A program made the position numbers and the translations under genes. Positions 52,814-62,495 of a DNA stretch of 64,000 bases are shown here, piece after piece; positions within the stretch are counted from its first letter, which is position 1; every line of letters begins with the position of its first letter. This DNA is from Campylobacteraceae bacterium (GTDB lineage: Bacteria > Campylobacterota > Campylobacteria > Campylobacterales > Arcobacteraceae). The notes below the pieces were generated by a model. That model saw only the letters and a program-made list of their open reading frames with translations, did not search any database and was not told where the DNA came from. The stretch covers positions 1 through 64,000 of the forward strand of contig JABXII010000011.1 of the NCBI GenBank assembly GCA_013373175.1, read 5' to 3'.

Positions 52814-55477
52814 ATGGGTTATATTTTTAAGTGTTTTGTATTAATTATTTTTCTGTGTTCTTTTTGCTTTGGTAGAAGTGATAATCTATTTACAAAAAGT
52901 GAACTTACCTATATTGATAAAAACCCTGTAATAAAAATTGCAATGTTAAATAACTTTGAACCCTTTTCCTATGAATTTAGAAATAAACATAAAGGTTTTT
53001 CTTTAGATATTTTAAAAAGAGTAGAAGAGATAAGTGGCTTAAGGTTTAATATTCAAACTTCAAGATGGGCTGATGCTTTATCAAGTTTCAAAGAAAAAGA
53101 AGTAGATTTAATATCAGATATCTCTTATACTGATGAAAGATCAAAATATGCCATATACACAAGCCCTTATTATGAAATCCCAACTTTTATATTTGGATTA
53201 AAATCAAACCTTGAATATAAAGATAATAAAAGTCTAATAGGCAAAACTGTTGCTGTTTCAAGAAGTACTTTTTATATTAATCAATTAAAAAAGCTTGGTA
53301 TAAAAGTTTTAGAATTAGATACAAGTTTTGAAAAAGCTCAAGCTGTGATTACTGGAAAAGCAGACTATTTCCTAGCTTCATATACTACAGGTCAAAAAGC
53401 AATAAGTGATAATACCTTTTATACTTTAAAAGTACATGGGGAATTTACAACTATAAAAAAAGAAGATTTAAGGTTTGCAGCCCACAAAGACAATGTTATT
53501 TTAAGAGATATAATAGAAAAATCTTTAGATAAGATTGAAAGAGAAGAACTCTCTTATTTAGCTAAAAAATGGATAAATAATAGGTTTGATAATCAAATAA
53601 GTTTTACAGATGAGGAATTGTCTTTTATCAAAGCTAATCCAATAATAAAATATAGTGAAGTAGATTGGAAGCCTTTATCTATTATTGAAGATAATAAGAT
53701 GAAAGGTATTATGGGAGAGTATTTAGATTTTGTAGCAAAAAGAACAGGCTTGAATTTTGAGTTTGTTCCTTCAAAATCTTGGCCCCATGTTTTACAACAG
53801 TTTAAAGAAGGAAAAATTGACTTAGTTCCAGGAGTTGGCTCAAGTCCTCAAGAAAGAGAATTAGGTTTAAGCTCAATTAGATATGCAAAATATCCACTAG
53901 TAATCATAACTGATGATAGATATACTTATTTAGATAATTTATTTGATTTAAAAGATGCAGTAGTTGCAGTACCCAAATCTTATACAAGTTATAACTTAAT
54001 AGTTAAAAACTATCCTAATATAAAACTTCTAGTAACTGAAGATATTCCTGAAGCCCTAATTGCTGTTGAAAATGGAAAAGCAGATGCCTTTGTTGGGCAC
54101 ATTGCAACTTCTTTATATCATATTTCCGAATTACATTTAAATAATCTAAAAGTAGCTGGAACAACAGGCTTTGATATAGAACATCACTATTTAATACAAA
54201 AAGATATGCCTTTATTGTTATCAATAGTCAATAAAGCTTTTAACTCTATAACGTTAGAAGAAAGAAAAGATATAAATGCGAATTGGATTCAAACTACAGT
54301 TGTTGAAGAGAAGACTGATTATAAGTTGGTATTTTTAGTTTTCTTTATTTTTATTATTATCATAGCAGTGTTTATTTATAGACAAAATATACTAAAAAAA
54401 TATAATCAAAGGCTAAAAGATTCATACTCTGATATGCAAAGTATCATGAACTCTACAATGGAAGCTATATTAATTACAGAAAATAGAAAATGTATAGAGG
54501 TAAATGATTCTGCAGTTAAACTTTTTGGTTATTCTTCAAAAGAGGAGATGATAGGGCAAGACTTATTAAACTTTATCTCAAAAAATAATAGAAACTTAGT
54601 AAAGAAAAAAATAAAAAGTACAGTAAAAGACCCATATGAGTTAGAAATTCTAACTGAAAATAGAACAAATATAAAAGCCTTAGGGAAGGGTGTAAATCTA
54701 AGACTTAGTGGAAAAGATGTAAGAATCTCTTCAATTATCGATATTACTGATATTAAAAACAAAGAGAAACTTTTAATTGAACAATCTAAAATGGCAGCCT
54801 TAGGTGAAATGATTGGTCATATTGCCCATCAATGGAGACAACCTTTAAGTGTAATAACAGTAATTACAACAAGTTGGGAAGTCTATGATGAATTAGGAAT
54901 TTTTGATAAAGAAAAGGTTTTAGAAGAGGGGAAATTGATTTTATCAAATGCTAAATACTTGTCTCAAACTATAGATGATTTTAGGCACTTTATAAAAGGT
55001 GAAAACTCGTCATCTGAGTTTAATATTAAAGATTTAGTTGATAATTTAATAAGATTACTAAGCCCTTCTATTCACAATGAGCAGATAACTTTAGTTTTAG
55101 AGAATAATATAGATAGGCAATTATTAGGTGGACAAAACAATATTCTGCAAGCTTTAATAAATGTAGTAAACAATTCTATTGATGCCCTAAGACAAAAACA
55201 AGAAGATAAACTAATAGTTTTAGAAGTAAAAGAAAATAAAAATAAAAGAATCCAAATTATTATAAAAGATAATGGTGGAGGAATAAGTGAAAAGATTATT
55301 AATAAAGTCTTTGAACCATATTTTACTACAAAACACCAATCCCAAGGAACTGGGCTTGGTTTATATATGACATATAGTATTTTAGAAAAAGCAAATGCTT
55401 CTATAGAAGCAAAGAACTGTAAATTTATCCATAATCAAAAAGAGTATAAGGGTGTTATGTTTACTATTACTTTTTAG
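52814..55477 (+). CDS. histidine kinase with two periplasmic SBP family 3 sensor domains and a PAS domain
   Basis: This 887-residue protein has a signal peptide (about 20 residues), then two tandem amino-acid-binding-protein-like domains (about 30-255 and 265-495), each with a G-F-S-L-D-I or G-I-M-G-E-Y-like ligand lobe opening. One membrane helix lies at about 505-527, a PAS domain at about 535-640, a HisKA domain with the phylum-typical G-H-I-A-H-Q-W-R-Q-P-L, and an HATPase ending G-T-G-L-G-L. It should sense a periplasmic small molecule, probably an amino acid. No dedicated regulator follows; the OmpR protein encoded 52 bases upstream is the likeliest partner. Confidence 0.92.
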   Translation: MGYIFKCFVLIIFLCSFCFGRSDNLFTKSELTYIDKNPVIKIAMLNNFEPFSYEFRNKHKGFSLDILKRVEEISGLRFNIQTSRWADALSSFKEKEVDLISDISYTDERSKYAIYTSPYYEIPTFIFGLKSNLEYKDNKSLIGKTVAVSRSTFYINQLKKLGIKVLELDTSFEKAQAVITGKADYFLASYTTGQKAISDNTFYTLKVHGEFTTIKKEDLRFAAHKDNVILRDIIEKSLDKIEREELSYLAKKWINNRFDNQISFTDEELSFIKANPIIKYSEVDWKPLSIIEDNKMKGIMGEYLDFVAKRTGLNFEFVPSKSWPHVLQQFKEGKIDLVPGVGSSPQERELGLSSIRYAKYPLVIITDDRYTYLDNLFDLKDAVVAVPKSYTSYNLIVKNYPNIKLLVTEDIPEALIAVENGKADAFVGHIATSLYHISELHLNNLKVAGTTGFDIEHHYLIQKDMPLLLSIVNKAFNSITLEERKDINANWIQTTVVEEKTDYKLVFLVFFIFIIIIAVFIYRQNILKKYNQRLKDSYSDMQSIMNSTMEAILITENRKCIEVNDSAVKLFGYSSKEEMIGQDLLNFISKNNRNLVKKKIKSTVKDPYELEILTENRTNIKALGKGVNLRLSGKDVRISSIIDITDIKNKEKLLIEQSKMAALGEMIGHIAHQWRQPLSVITVITTSWEVYDELGIFDKEKVLEEGKLILSNAKYLSQTIDDFRHFIKGENSSSEFNIKDLVDNLIRLLSPSIHNEQITLVLENNIDRQLLGGQNNILQALINVVNNSIDALRQKQEDKLIVLEVKENKNKRIQIIIKDNGGGISEKIINKVFEPYFTTKHQSQGTGLGLYMTYSILEKANASIEAKNCKFIHNQKEYKGVMFTITF

Positions 55478-55488
55478 AGATAGTTAAA

Positions 55489-56397
55489 TCATATACTCTT
55501 ATCAAACATGTCATATATATCTTTATTTTTTGAGTAAATCTTATAAATAACGCCTTTATAGGTAAACTCTAAATAGTTTGCTTGCAACCATAATCTATAT
55601 GAACCACTATGTTCAACTCTTGTTTTTTCAGAAATATTTTTATTTAAGTACTCTTCTGCAACTTCATCACAAACACCATAAATTGGGTCTCCTAAAATAG
55701 TGTGTCCAATTGAATTAAGATGTATTCTTATTTGATGTTGTCTTCCTGTAATAGGATTAACTTCTATTAGTGTTAAATCTTTATCTTTATCATATTTTAA
55801 AGGCTTTACATTTGTTATTGATTCTTTTCCCTCATCTTTTGAACATGTAGCCATTCTAACACCAATATTTTTCCCCTCTTTTTTTAGGTTTTTATCAATT
55901 GTTAGTTCTTGTTCAAGTTTACCTTTTACAATTGCTAGATAAGCTTTTTTATACTCTTTTTTTTCAAACATCGTTGCTAAGGCATTTGTAGTTTTATTGT
56001 CAAGACCTACTAAAACAAGACCAGAGGTTTCTGCATCAATTCTATGAGCTTGATTAGCTTTGTCTCCAAAGTGATATCTTATTTCATCTAATAGGGAGTA
56101 TTCTGTACTTTTCGAATTAGGGTGAATCATCAAGTTTGAAGGTTTGTCAAAAATAGCAAAATCAGTAAATGTAACAAGAGGCTTTAGCCCCCTTGTATGT
56201 CCCTCAAAAACTGCCATATATATAAACTCTTCTTCTATGACTTGTGATATCTTATAGGGTATTTTGTTACTATTGAATATTCTTCCACGACTAAGCATAC
56301 GACTCGATATTTTGGGGCTTAGAGTTAAATCTTGCAATAATGCAATTTGAATAGTTTTTCCTTTAGTAACTGAAAATTTTTTTAAAGTGAATGGCAA
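55489..56397 (-). CDS. RluA-family RNA pseudouridine synthase
   Basis: This 302-residue protein carries the catalytic H-R-I-D-A-E-T-S-G-L-V-L-V-G-L motif with the active Asp, and the downstream P-I-T-G-R-Q-H-Q-I-R-I-H-L block of the family. Residues 1-70 are probably an S4-like or short RNA-binding lead. It isomerises uridine in rRNA or tRNA; which position cannot be decided. It is convergent with the kinase gene and divergent from purB. Confidence 0.9.
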   Translation of the reverse strand: MPFTLKKFSVTKGKTIQIALLQDLTLSPKISSRMLSRGRIFNSNKIPYKISQVIEEEFIYMAVFEGHTRGLKPLVTFTDFAIFDKPSNLMIHPNSKSTEYSLLDEIRYHFGDKANQAHRIDAETSGLVLVGLDNKTTNALATMFEKKEYKKAYLAIVKGKLEQELTIDKNLKKEGKNIGVRMATCSKDEGKESITNVKPLKYDKDKDLTLIEVNPITGRQHQIRIHLNSIGHTILGDPIYGVCDEVAEEYLNKNISEKTRVEHSGSYRLWLQANYLEFTYKGVIYKIYSKNKDIYDMFDKSI

Positions 56398-56546
56398 TAT
56401 AGTATCCTAGAAATTAAGTAAAATTTTAGGCAAAAGTTATACAAAAATTAATATAAAATTTTGGCTAATTTAGATAGTATATCATACTAAAAAAATGAGA
56501 AGTTTTTAATAAAATTTGATAAATATAGATAACAAGGGATTTGCAA

Positions 56547-57878
56547 ATGGTTGAAAGATATGCCAGAGAAGAAATGAAAAAACATTGGACACAACATGCA
56601 AGATATGCTGCATGGCTTGAAGTAGAAAAAGCTGCAGTAAAAGCATGGAATAAATTAGGGCTTATCCCTGATGAAGATTGTAAAAAAATCGTTGAAAATG
56701 CTACTTTCTCAGTTGAAAGAATCGAAGAGATTGAAGCGGTAACAAAACACGATTTAATTGCATTTAACACAAGTGTATCTGAATCACTTGGAGAAGAGTC
56801 AAGATGGTTCCACTACGGAATGACTTCTTCTGATGCAGTTGATACAGGGGTTGCATTACAAATGAGAGACTCTTTAAAAATCGTTATTGATGATGTAAAG
56901 ATGTTAATGGAGTCTATTAAAAAAAGAGCCCAAGAACATAAATTTACATTAATGGTAGGAAGAAGCCATGGTATCCACGGGGAGCCTATCACATTTGGTC
57001 TTACTCTTGCAGTTTGGTATGATGAAATGGCAAGACACCTTAAAAACCTTGAAGAAACTATGGAAGTTATTTCTGTAGGTCAAATCTCTGGTGCTATGGG
57101 TAACTTTGCTCATGCTCCTTTAGAACTTGAAGAGTATGCAATGGCAGAGCTTGGACTAAAACCTGAGCCTTGTTCAAACCAAGTTGTTCACAGAGATAGA
57201 TACGCTAGACTTGCAACAGCACTGGCTACAATGGCTTCTTCTATTGAAAAGTTCGCAGTTCAAGTAAGACACTTACAAAGAACAGAAGTTTACGAAGCAG
57301 AAGAGTTTTTTGCAAAAGGGCAAAAAGGTTCTTCAGCAATGCCTCACAAAAGAAATCCAATTTTAACTGAAAATATCACTGGTCTTGCAAGATCAATTAG
57401 AGCTCACGCTATTCCTGCAATGGAAAATGTTGCATTATGGCATGAAAGAGATATTTCTCACTCATCAAGTGAAAGATTCTGGTTACCAGATGCATTTATC
57501 ACAACTGACTTTATGCTTCATAGAATGAATAATGTAATCGCAAACTTAACAGTTATGCCAGAAAATATGATGAAAAACTTAAACCAAACTGGTGGATTAG
57601 TATTCTCACAAAGAGTATTATTAGAGCTTCCAAAAGCTGGTGTTTCAAGAGAAGATGCTTATAAAATCGTTCAAAGAAATGCAATGAAAGTTTGGGAAGA
57701 AATCCAACAAGGAAAACCAACACTAAATGAAAATGGTGAATCAATATACTTAGGACACTTATTAGCTGATGAAGATTTAAGAGCTAAGTTATCAGAAGAA
57801 CAAATTAGAGAGTGTTTCAACTACGAATACTACACTAAAAATGTAGATGCAATTTTCAACAGAGTTTTTAAAAAATAA
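56547..57878 (+). CDS. purB: adenylosuccinate lyase
   Basis: PurB cleaves SAICAR and adenylosuccinate in purine synthesis. This 443-residue protein has G-S-S-A-M-P-H-K-R-N-P, the fumarase/aspartase superfamily signature, and the active-site R-S-H-G-I-H-G-E-P block. I chose the ATG at 56547 (M-V-E-R-Y-A-R-E), eight bases after AAGGG, over the in-frame TTG at 56541. nrdA follows after 29 bases. Confidence 0.97.
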   Translation: MVERYAREEMKKHWTQHARYAAWLEVEKAAVKAWNKLGLIPDEDCKKIVENATFSVERIEEIEAVTKHDLIAFNTSVSESLGEESRWFHYGMTSSDAVDTGVALQMRDSLKIVIDDVKMLMESIKKRAQEHKFTLMVGRSHGIHGEPITFGLTLAVWYDEMARHLKNLEETMEVISVGQISGAMGNFAHAPLELEEYAMAELGLKPEPCSNQVVHRDRYARLATALATMASSIEKFAVQVRHLQRTEVYEAEEFFAKGQKGSSAMPHKRNPILTENITGLARSIRAHAIPAMENVALWHERDISHSSSERFWLPDAFITTDFMLHRMNNVIANLTVMPENMMKNLNQTGGLVFSQRVLLELPKAGVSREDAYKIVQRNAMKVWEEIQQGKPTLNENGESIYLGHLLADEDLRAKLSEEQIRECFNYEYYTKNVDAIFNRVFKK

Positions 57879-57907
57879 ATAAATTATAATCGAAAAAGGC
57901 AAGTAAT

Positions 57908-60292
57908 ATGGCAATTATGATTAAAAAAAGAAACGGGAGAAAAGAGGTTTTAGATATCACTAAAATCCAAAAAATGACAATAGATGCAACAAAAGATTTA
58001 GATGGAGTATCTCAATCTGAGTTGGAACTTGACGCACAAATTAAGTTTGTTGATGGAATGAGTTCTGCTGATATCCAAGATGCACTTATTAAAACAGCAG
58101 TAGAAAAAATTGATATTGATGTTCCAAACTGGACATTCGCAGCAGCAAGACTGTTTTTATTTGACCTTTACCATAGAGTTGGAAAATCAACTCATGGCAT
58201 CAAAGGTGAGCCATATTGCCATTTAAAAGACTATTTAAGATATGGAAAAGAAGCGGGTAGGTTAATCCCTAATCTTGGTGAAGGTTTCGACTTAGATGAT
58301 TTAAATGAGTATATAGATTCAGACAGAGACTTATTATTTAACTATCTTGGAATCAAAACTTTATATGATAGATATCTAATCAAAAATAAAGATGGAAACC
58401 CAATAGAACTTCCACAGCATATGTTTATGGCTATTGCAATGTTCTTAGCTCAAAATGAAGAGAATAAACAACAAAGAGCAAAAGAGTTCTATGATGTAGT
58501 ATCTAAATTTGAAGTTATGCTTGCAACACCAACTTTATCAAATGCTAGAACAAATAGACACCAACTTTCATCTTGTTATATTGGTTCAAGTCCAGATAAC
58601 ATTGAAGGTATTTTTGATGGTTACAAAGAGATGGCACTATTATCTAAATATGGTGGTGGTATTGGTTGGGATTGGAACCAAATTAGAGCTTTAGGTGGTT
58701 CTATTGACAGTCATAAAAATGCAGCTGGTGGTACAGTTCCATTCCTTAAAATCACAAATGACATTGCAATCGCAGTTGACCAATTAGGTACTAGAAAAGG
58801 TGCAATTGCAGTTTATGTAGAGCCATGGCATATGGATATTTCAGACTTCATTGACTTAAAAAAGAACTCTGGAGAAGAAAGAAGAAGAGCACACGATTTA
58901 TTCCCTTCATTATGGATTACAGACCTATTTATGGAAAGAATTCTAGAAGACTCTCACTGGACTTTATTTGACCCATTTGAAGTAAAAGATTTATCAGAAC
59001 TTCATGGTGATGAGTTCAAGAAAAGATATGAAGAGTATGAAAATGATGAATCTATCACAAAAGATAGAATCAAAGCAAAAGATTTATGGAAGAAGATATT
59101 AACTTCTTACTTTGAATCTGGAAGCCCATTCTTATGCTTTAAAGACAATGCAAATAGAGCTAATCCAAATGCTCACGTTGGACATATTAGATCTTCAAAC
59201 CTTTGTACAGAGATTTTCCAAAATACAAACCCTAATCACTACAAGATTAAATTAGAGTTTGAAGATGGAACAATTGAAACATATGAAGAAGAAGATGTTC
59301 TTTTAGTAGATGGTGGACAAGAGAAAAGAGCTAATAAAGTAACTGCCTTAGACTCTATCAATGGTAAAAAAGTATTCATAGTAGAAAAAGAGAAGATTGA
59401 TGGTGATACAGCTGTATGTAACTTAGCTTCTGTAAACCTATCTAGAATTAATACAAAAGAAGATATTGAAAGAGTTGTTCCAATCGCAGTTAGAATGCTT
59501 GACAATGTAATTGACTTAAACTTCTATCCTCTTAGAAAAGTAAAAGCTACAAACCTAAAATCAAGATCTATTGGTCTTGGTGTTATGGGTGAGTCTCAAA
59601 TGCTTGCAGAACAAAAGCTTGTATGGGGAAGTGAAGATCACTTTAAAAAGATTGACCAAGTTATGGAAGCAATCTCTTATAACGCAATTAGATCTTCATC
59701 AGAACTTGCAGTAGAGAAGGGTGTTTATCCTACATTTGATGGTTCAAACTGGTCTAAAGGTATAATGCCACACGACCATGCCCCACAAGCAGTTAATGCA
59801 CTTGTAGATAAAGACCTTTTTGATGCAGGATATGATTGGGAAGTATTAAGAGAACAAGTAAAAACAAATGGTATGAGAAATGGTTACTTAATGGCTATTG
59901 CTCCTACATCATCTATTTCAATTCTTGTTGGAACAACACAAGCTATTGAGCCAGTATATAAAAGAAAATGGTATGAAGAAAATTTATCAGGACTTATTCC
60001 TGTAGTTGTGCCAAACTTAAGCCCTGAAACTTGGGTTTACTATACACCAGCATATGATGTAGATCAAATAGATATTATCAAAGCTGCTGCAGTTAGACAA
60101 AAATGGATTGACCAAGGGCAAAGTACAAATATCTTCATGAGTTTAGAAAAAGCAAGTGGTAAATATCTACATGAGATTTATACTACAGCTTGGAAGCTAG
60201 GTCTTAAATCAACTTATTATTTAAGATCTCAATCTCCTGAGGCTTCTAATGATGTTGAAGACAGAAGTATGGAGTGTGCAGGTTGTCAATAA
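57908..60292 (+). CDS. nrdA: class Ia ribonucleoside-diphosphate reductase alpha subunit
   Basis: This 794-residue protein has an N-terminal ATP-cone (about 1-95). The active-site cysteines lie in L-S-S-C-Y-I-G-S, N-L-C-T-E-I-F and V-C-N-L-A-S-V-N-L, and the C-terminal redox pair is in E-C-A-G-C-Q. It reduces NDPs to dNDPs with NrdB, encoded 75 bases downstream. All catalytic motifs are intact. Confidence 0.97.
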   Translation: MAIMIKKRNGRKEVLDITKIQKMTIDATKDLDGVSQSELELDAQIKFVDGMSSADIQDALIKTAVEKIDIDVPNWTFAAARLFLFDLYHRVGKSTHGIKGEPYCHLKDYLRYGKEAGRLIPNLGEGFDLDDLNEYIDSDRDLLFNYLGIKTLYDRYLIKNKDGNPIELPQHMFMAIAMFLAQNEENKQQRAKEFYDVVSKFEVMLATPTLSNARTNRHQLSSCYIGSSPDNIEGIFDGYKEMALLSKYGGGIGWDWNQIRALGGSIDSHKNAAGGTVPFLKITNDIAIAVDQLGTRKGAIAVYVEPWHMDISDFIDLKKNSGEERRRAHDLFPSLWITDLFMERILEDSHWTLFDPFEVKDLSELHGDEFKKRYEEYENDESITKDRIKAKDLWKKILTSYFESGSPFLCFKDNANRANPNAHVGHIRSSNLCTEIFQNTNPNHYKIKLEFEDGTIETYEEEDVLLVDGGQEKRANKVTALDSINGKKVFIVEKEKIDGDTAVCNLASVNLSRINTKEDIERVVPIAVRMLDNVIDLNFYPLRKVKATNLKSRSIGLGVMGESQMLAEQKLVWGSEDHFKKIDQVMEAISYNAIRSSSELAVEKGVYPTFDGSNWSKGIMPHDHAPQAVNALVDKDLFDAGYDWEVLREQVKTNGMRNGYLMAIAPTSSISILVGTTQAIEPVYKRKWYEENLSGLIPVVVPNLSPETWVYYTPAYDVDQIDIIKAAAVRQKWIDQGQSTNIFMSLEKASGKYLHEIYTTAWKLGLKSTYYLRSQSPEASNDVEDRSMECAGCQ

Positions 60293-60367
60293 GATGACCT
60301 TACACTTTTTACATACAAAAGTTTAAAATTAAAATATATAATGTCAAAAAAATAGAGGTAAACAAAC

Positions 60368-61387
60368 GTGGCTAGAAAAACGATATACAATCCAGATTCT
60401 AAAGAAACTTTCAACGAAAGAAGAATTTTTGGTGGAAATCCTGATGGGATGATTAACTTCACTAAAATGAAGTATCAATGGGCTTTAAATCTATGGGATA
60501 CGATGGAAGCAAATACTTGGTTTCCTAAAGAAGTACAAATGACTGGGGATGCAAAGGATTATAAATATCTAAGCCCAGCAGAAAAAAGAATGTATGACTT
60601 AGTACTTTCTCAACTAATCTTTATGGATTCACTACAAACAAACAACTTAATGGATAATATTAATCCATATATCACTGTTCCTGAGATTAATGCTTGTTTA
60701 TCAAGACAATCTTACGAAGAGGCAAATCACTCAAAATCATACGCAGTTATGGTTGAGTCTATTTCTGATAATACCGATGAGATTTATGACAAGTGGAAAA
60801 CAGATGATAAGCTAAGAGAAAAGAACAACTATATTGCAGATGTATATCATCACTTAGCAGGAGATATTACTGATGAAAAGATGGTTTTAGCTATGTTTGC
60901 TAACCAAATCTTAGAAGGTCTATATTTCTATGCAGGATTTGCTGCAATGTATGCCCTTGGAAAATCAGGAAAAATGCTTGGTTCTTCTCAAATGATTAGA
61001 TTTATTCAAAGAGATGAAGTAACACACTTACTTCTTTTCCAAAATATGATTAACTCTACTAGAAAAGAGAGACCTGATTTATTTACACCTGAATTAGAAA
61101 AAACTGTAAGAGGTATGTTTAGAAAAGCTGTAGAGCTTGAATCTGCGTGGGGTGCATATATTACTCAAGGACAGATTTTAGGGTTTACAGACGCTATTAT
61201 CACTCAATATATCCAGTATCTTGCAGATAGAAGACTTGAAGCAGTTGGTTATGCTCCTGAGTATAATGTGAAGCATCCTATTCCTTGGGTTGATGGGTAT
61301 GCGTCATTTAATGACCAGAGAACTAACTTCTTTGAAGGGAACGTGGTAAACTATTCGAAGGGTTCGATAGACTTCGACGATTTCTAG
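60368..61387 (+). CDS. nrdB: class Ia ribonucleoside-diphosphate reductase beta subunit
   Basis: This 339-residue protein starts at GTG with AGAGGT upstream. The diiron/tyrosyl site is complete: the [11 protein letters not shown] block has the iron-binding Glu and His and the radical Tyr in the E-x2-H-x3-Y spacing. R-D-E-V-T-H-L supplies further ligands. It generates the radical used by NrdA. A terminator hairpin follows its stop. Confidence 0.96.
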   Translation: MARKTIYNPDSKETFNERRIFGGNPDGMINFTKMKYQWALNLWDTMEANTWFPKEVQMTGDAKDYKYLSPAEKRMYDLVLSQLIFMDSLQTNNLMDNINPYITVPEINACLSRQSYEEANHSKSYAVMVESISDNTDEIYDKWKTDDKLREKNNYIADVYHHLAGDITDEKMVLAMFANQILEGLYFYAGFAAMYALGKSGKMLGSSQMIRFIQRDEVTHLLLFQNMINSTRKERPDLFTPELEKTVRGMFRKAVELESAWGAYITQGQILGFTDAIITQYIQYLADRRLEAVGYAPEYNVKHPIPWVDGYASFNDQRTNFFEGNVVNYSKGSIDFDDF

Positions 61388-61395
61388 AAAAGAGT

Positions 61396-61423
61396 AAAAG
61401 AGATTTTCTAAAGTCTCTTTTTG
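61396..61423 (+). terminator. terminator after nrdB
   Basis: AAAAGAGA (61396-61403) pairs with TCTCTTTT (61414-61421) around a ten-base loop, ending in a T run. Confidence 0.75.
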
Positions 61424-61515
61424 CCAATCTCCGCGTTGGAGCTGAAGTTTTGCAAAGTCATTTACTTCAAGTAAACTCCTTCGCACTCCTTCACCTCCTG
61501 CCTTGACCTTAACAA
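61424..61515. repeat. GC-richer intergenic block, possible dispersed repeat
   Basis: This stretch between the nrdB terminator and the next gene is less AT-rich than other gaps. It contains a TTTACTT-C-AAGTAAA palindrome and several purine/pyrimidine-skewed AGGAG-like units. It encodes a short frame on the minus strand but without start context. No second copy is in the window, so repeat status is a guess from its composition. Confidence 0.3.
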
Positions 61516-61552
61516 AAATAAACAATATAAAATCTCTTTTAGGAGTGATTTA

Positions 61553-62002
61553 GTGGAATTAATATCATTAAGTGTTAATTTAGATAGCCTTTTTTCAAAC
61601 AAAAATAAAGAAAGAGATGAGTATATTGCATTTCTAAAAAAAGTTGAAAAAGATTTAAACAATTGCTCTAAATTCTTCTTATCTGCAAATGGAAAACCAA
61701 ATAACTTTTTATATAAAGATATATCAAAAGTAGATAACGAATTTAGAAATAGTGAAAACTATAAAGAATATATTAGTATATTAAATTCATCAAAATCAGA
61801 AATAGAAGAGGTATTATATACAGAGGATACAAGTTTTTATGCTAAAAAGCTTATATCTTCTAGTCTATTTAAAGTAAAAAACTACTTAGAAAAGAAATAT
61901 CCAAAGCAATATGAAAAAAGACAGAGAAGAAAAATAAAAAAAATTTTTCTTTTTTTTATTATATTAGGTATTGTTTTTATGTCTGAATATTTTAACAATT
62001 GA
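61553..62002 (+). CDS. hypothetical protein with C-terminal membrane anchor
   Basis: This 149-residue protein starts at GTG after an AGGAG box eight bases away. Most of it is charged and helical. A basic K-R-Q-R-R-K-I-K-K stretch precedes one hydrophobic segment at about residues 131-146 and a short tail, so it is probably tail-anchored in the inner membrane with a cytoplasmic N-terminus. I do not recognise a family. It stands alone between the nrdAB terminator and a hairpin-rich gap. Confidence 0.65.
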   Translation: MELISLSVNLDSLFSNKNKERDEYIAFLKKVEKDLNNCSKFFLSANGKPNNFLYKDISKVDNEFRNSENYKEYISILNSSKSEIEEVLYTEDTSFYAKKLISSSLFKVKNYLEKKYPKQYEKRQRRKIKKIFLFFIILGIVFMSEYFNN

Positions 62003-62073
62003 TGGATATCTCCACATCTGCAAAAGCTGAGGATTTGTAAAGTATTTGCGAAATATGTGAGGACTGTTTGAAG

Positions 62074-62102
62074 AAATAAAAGTGACTAACTCACTTTTAT
62101 TT
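62074..62102. repeat. perfect 12-bp hairpin
   Basis: AAATAAAAGTGA (62074-62085) and TCACTTTTATTT (62091-62102) pair perfectly around a five-base loop, 72 bases after the hypothetical protein gene. It could be its terminator or part of a repeat element filling the 62003-62314 gap, in which I see no convincing gene. Confidence 0.6.
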
Positions 62103-62181
62103 ATGAGTTCCGCAACATAGCAAATAGTTTTCAAATACGAAGGCACTTGCGCCAGCAAGCTTTGAAGCCGTGGTTGCTTTT

Positions 62182-62247
62182 GGTGATACCTTTTTCAATA
62201 AAAAGGTATCATACACTTTCTTCTTTTTTCAACAAAAAAGTATCACC
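62182..62247. repeat. nested inverted repeats with alternative foldings
   Basis: TGATACCTTTTT (62184-62195) pairs with AAAAAGGTATCA (62200-62211) around CAAT. The same left arm can instead pair with AAAAAAGTATCACC (62234-62247) over 14 positions with one mismatch. A small CTTTTTT/AAAAAAG hairpin lies inside. The mutually exclusive pairings resemble terminator/antiterminator geometry or a mobile-repeat end. Confidence 0.55.
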
Positions 62248-62314
62248 TACTTGTAATCCAAATGAAATCAACTCTTAATAAAATAATCTTATCAAATATA
62301 AAAAAGGGTAAATC

Positions 62315-62407
62315 ATGACACTAAAATATGAGAGCGGATTTTTATTTCTAAGCATGAGCATTAGCTACTTCACTACAGCATATCTAAGCTACTTTTTTAT
62401 TTACTAA
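62315..62407 (+). CDS. 30-residue single-pass membrane peptide, copy 1
   Basis: An ATG seven bases after AAAAAGGG opens a 30-codon frame ending TAA. The N-terminus is M-T-L-K-Y-E-S-G and the rest is one hydrophobic helix rich in Tyr, Ser and Phe, ending F-I-Y. The peptide encoded at 62496-62588 matches it in length, in the Y-E-S motif, in L-F-L near residue 10, in T-A near residue 21 and in the F-I-Y end. Conservation between the two supports real coding. Function unknown; a small subunit of a membrane complex is one possibility. Confidence 0.7.
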   Translation: MTLKYESGFLFLSMSISYFTTAYLSYFFIY

Positions 62408-62495
62408 TAGAATAACTGAATATTAAATAGACATTTTTTCACTACCAAAGTGTATAAAAACAGTGTAAACTTTTTATATGATTAAAGGAGAAATT

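Noticed and set aside
61304-61525. 73-codon minus-strand frame overlapping the nrdB end
   Set aside because: It covers the nrdB terminator and coding end in antisense and lacks start context.
61964-62158. 64-codon minus-strand frame across the hairpin-rich gap
   Set aside because: It runs through a perfect hairpin and has no ribosome-binding site; better explained as repeat-like non-coding DNA.
62184-62247. Insertion-sequence terminal repeats
   Set aside because: No transposase or target duplication is near, and the arms are nested hairpins only tens of bases apart.
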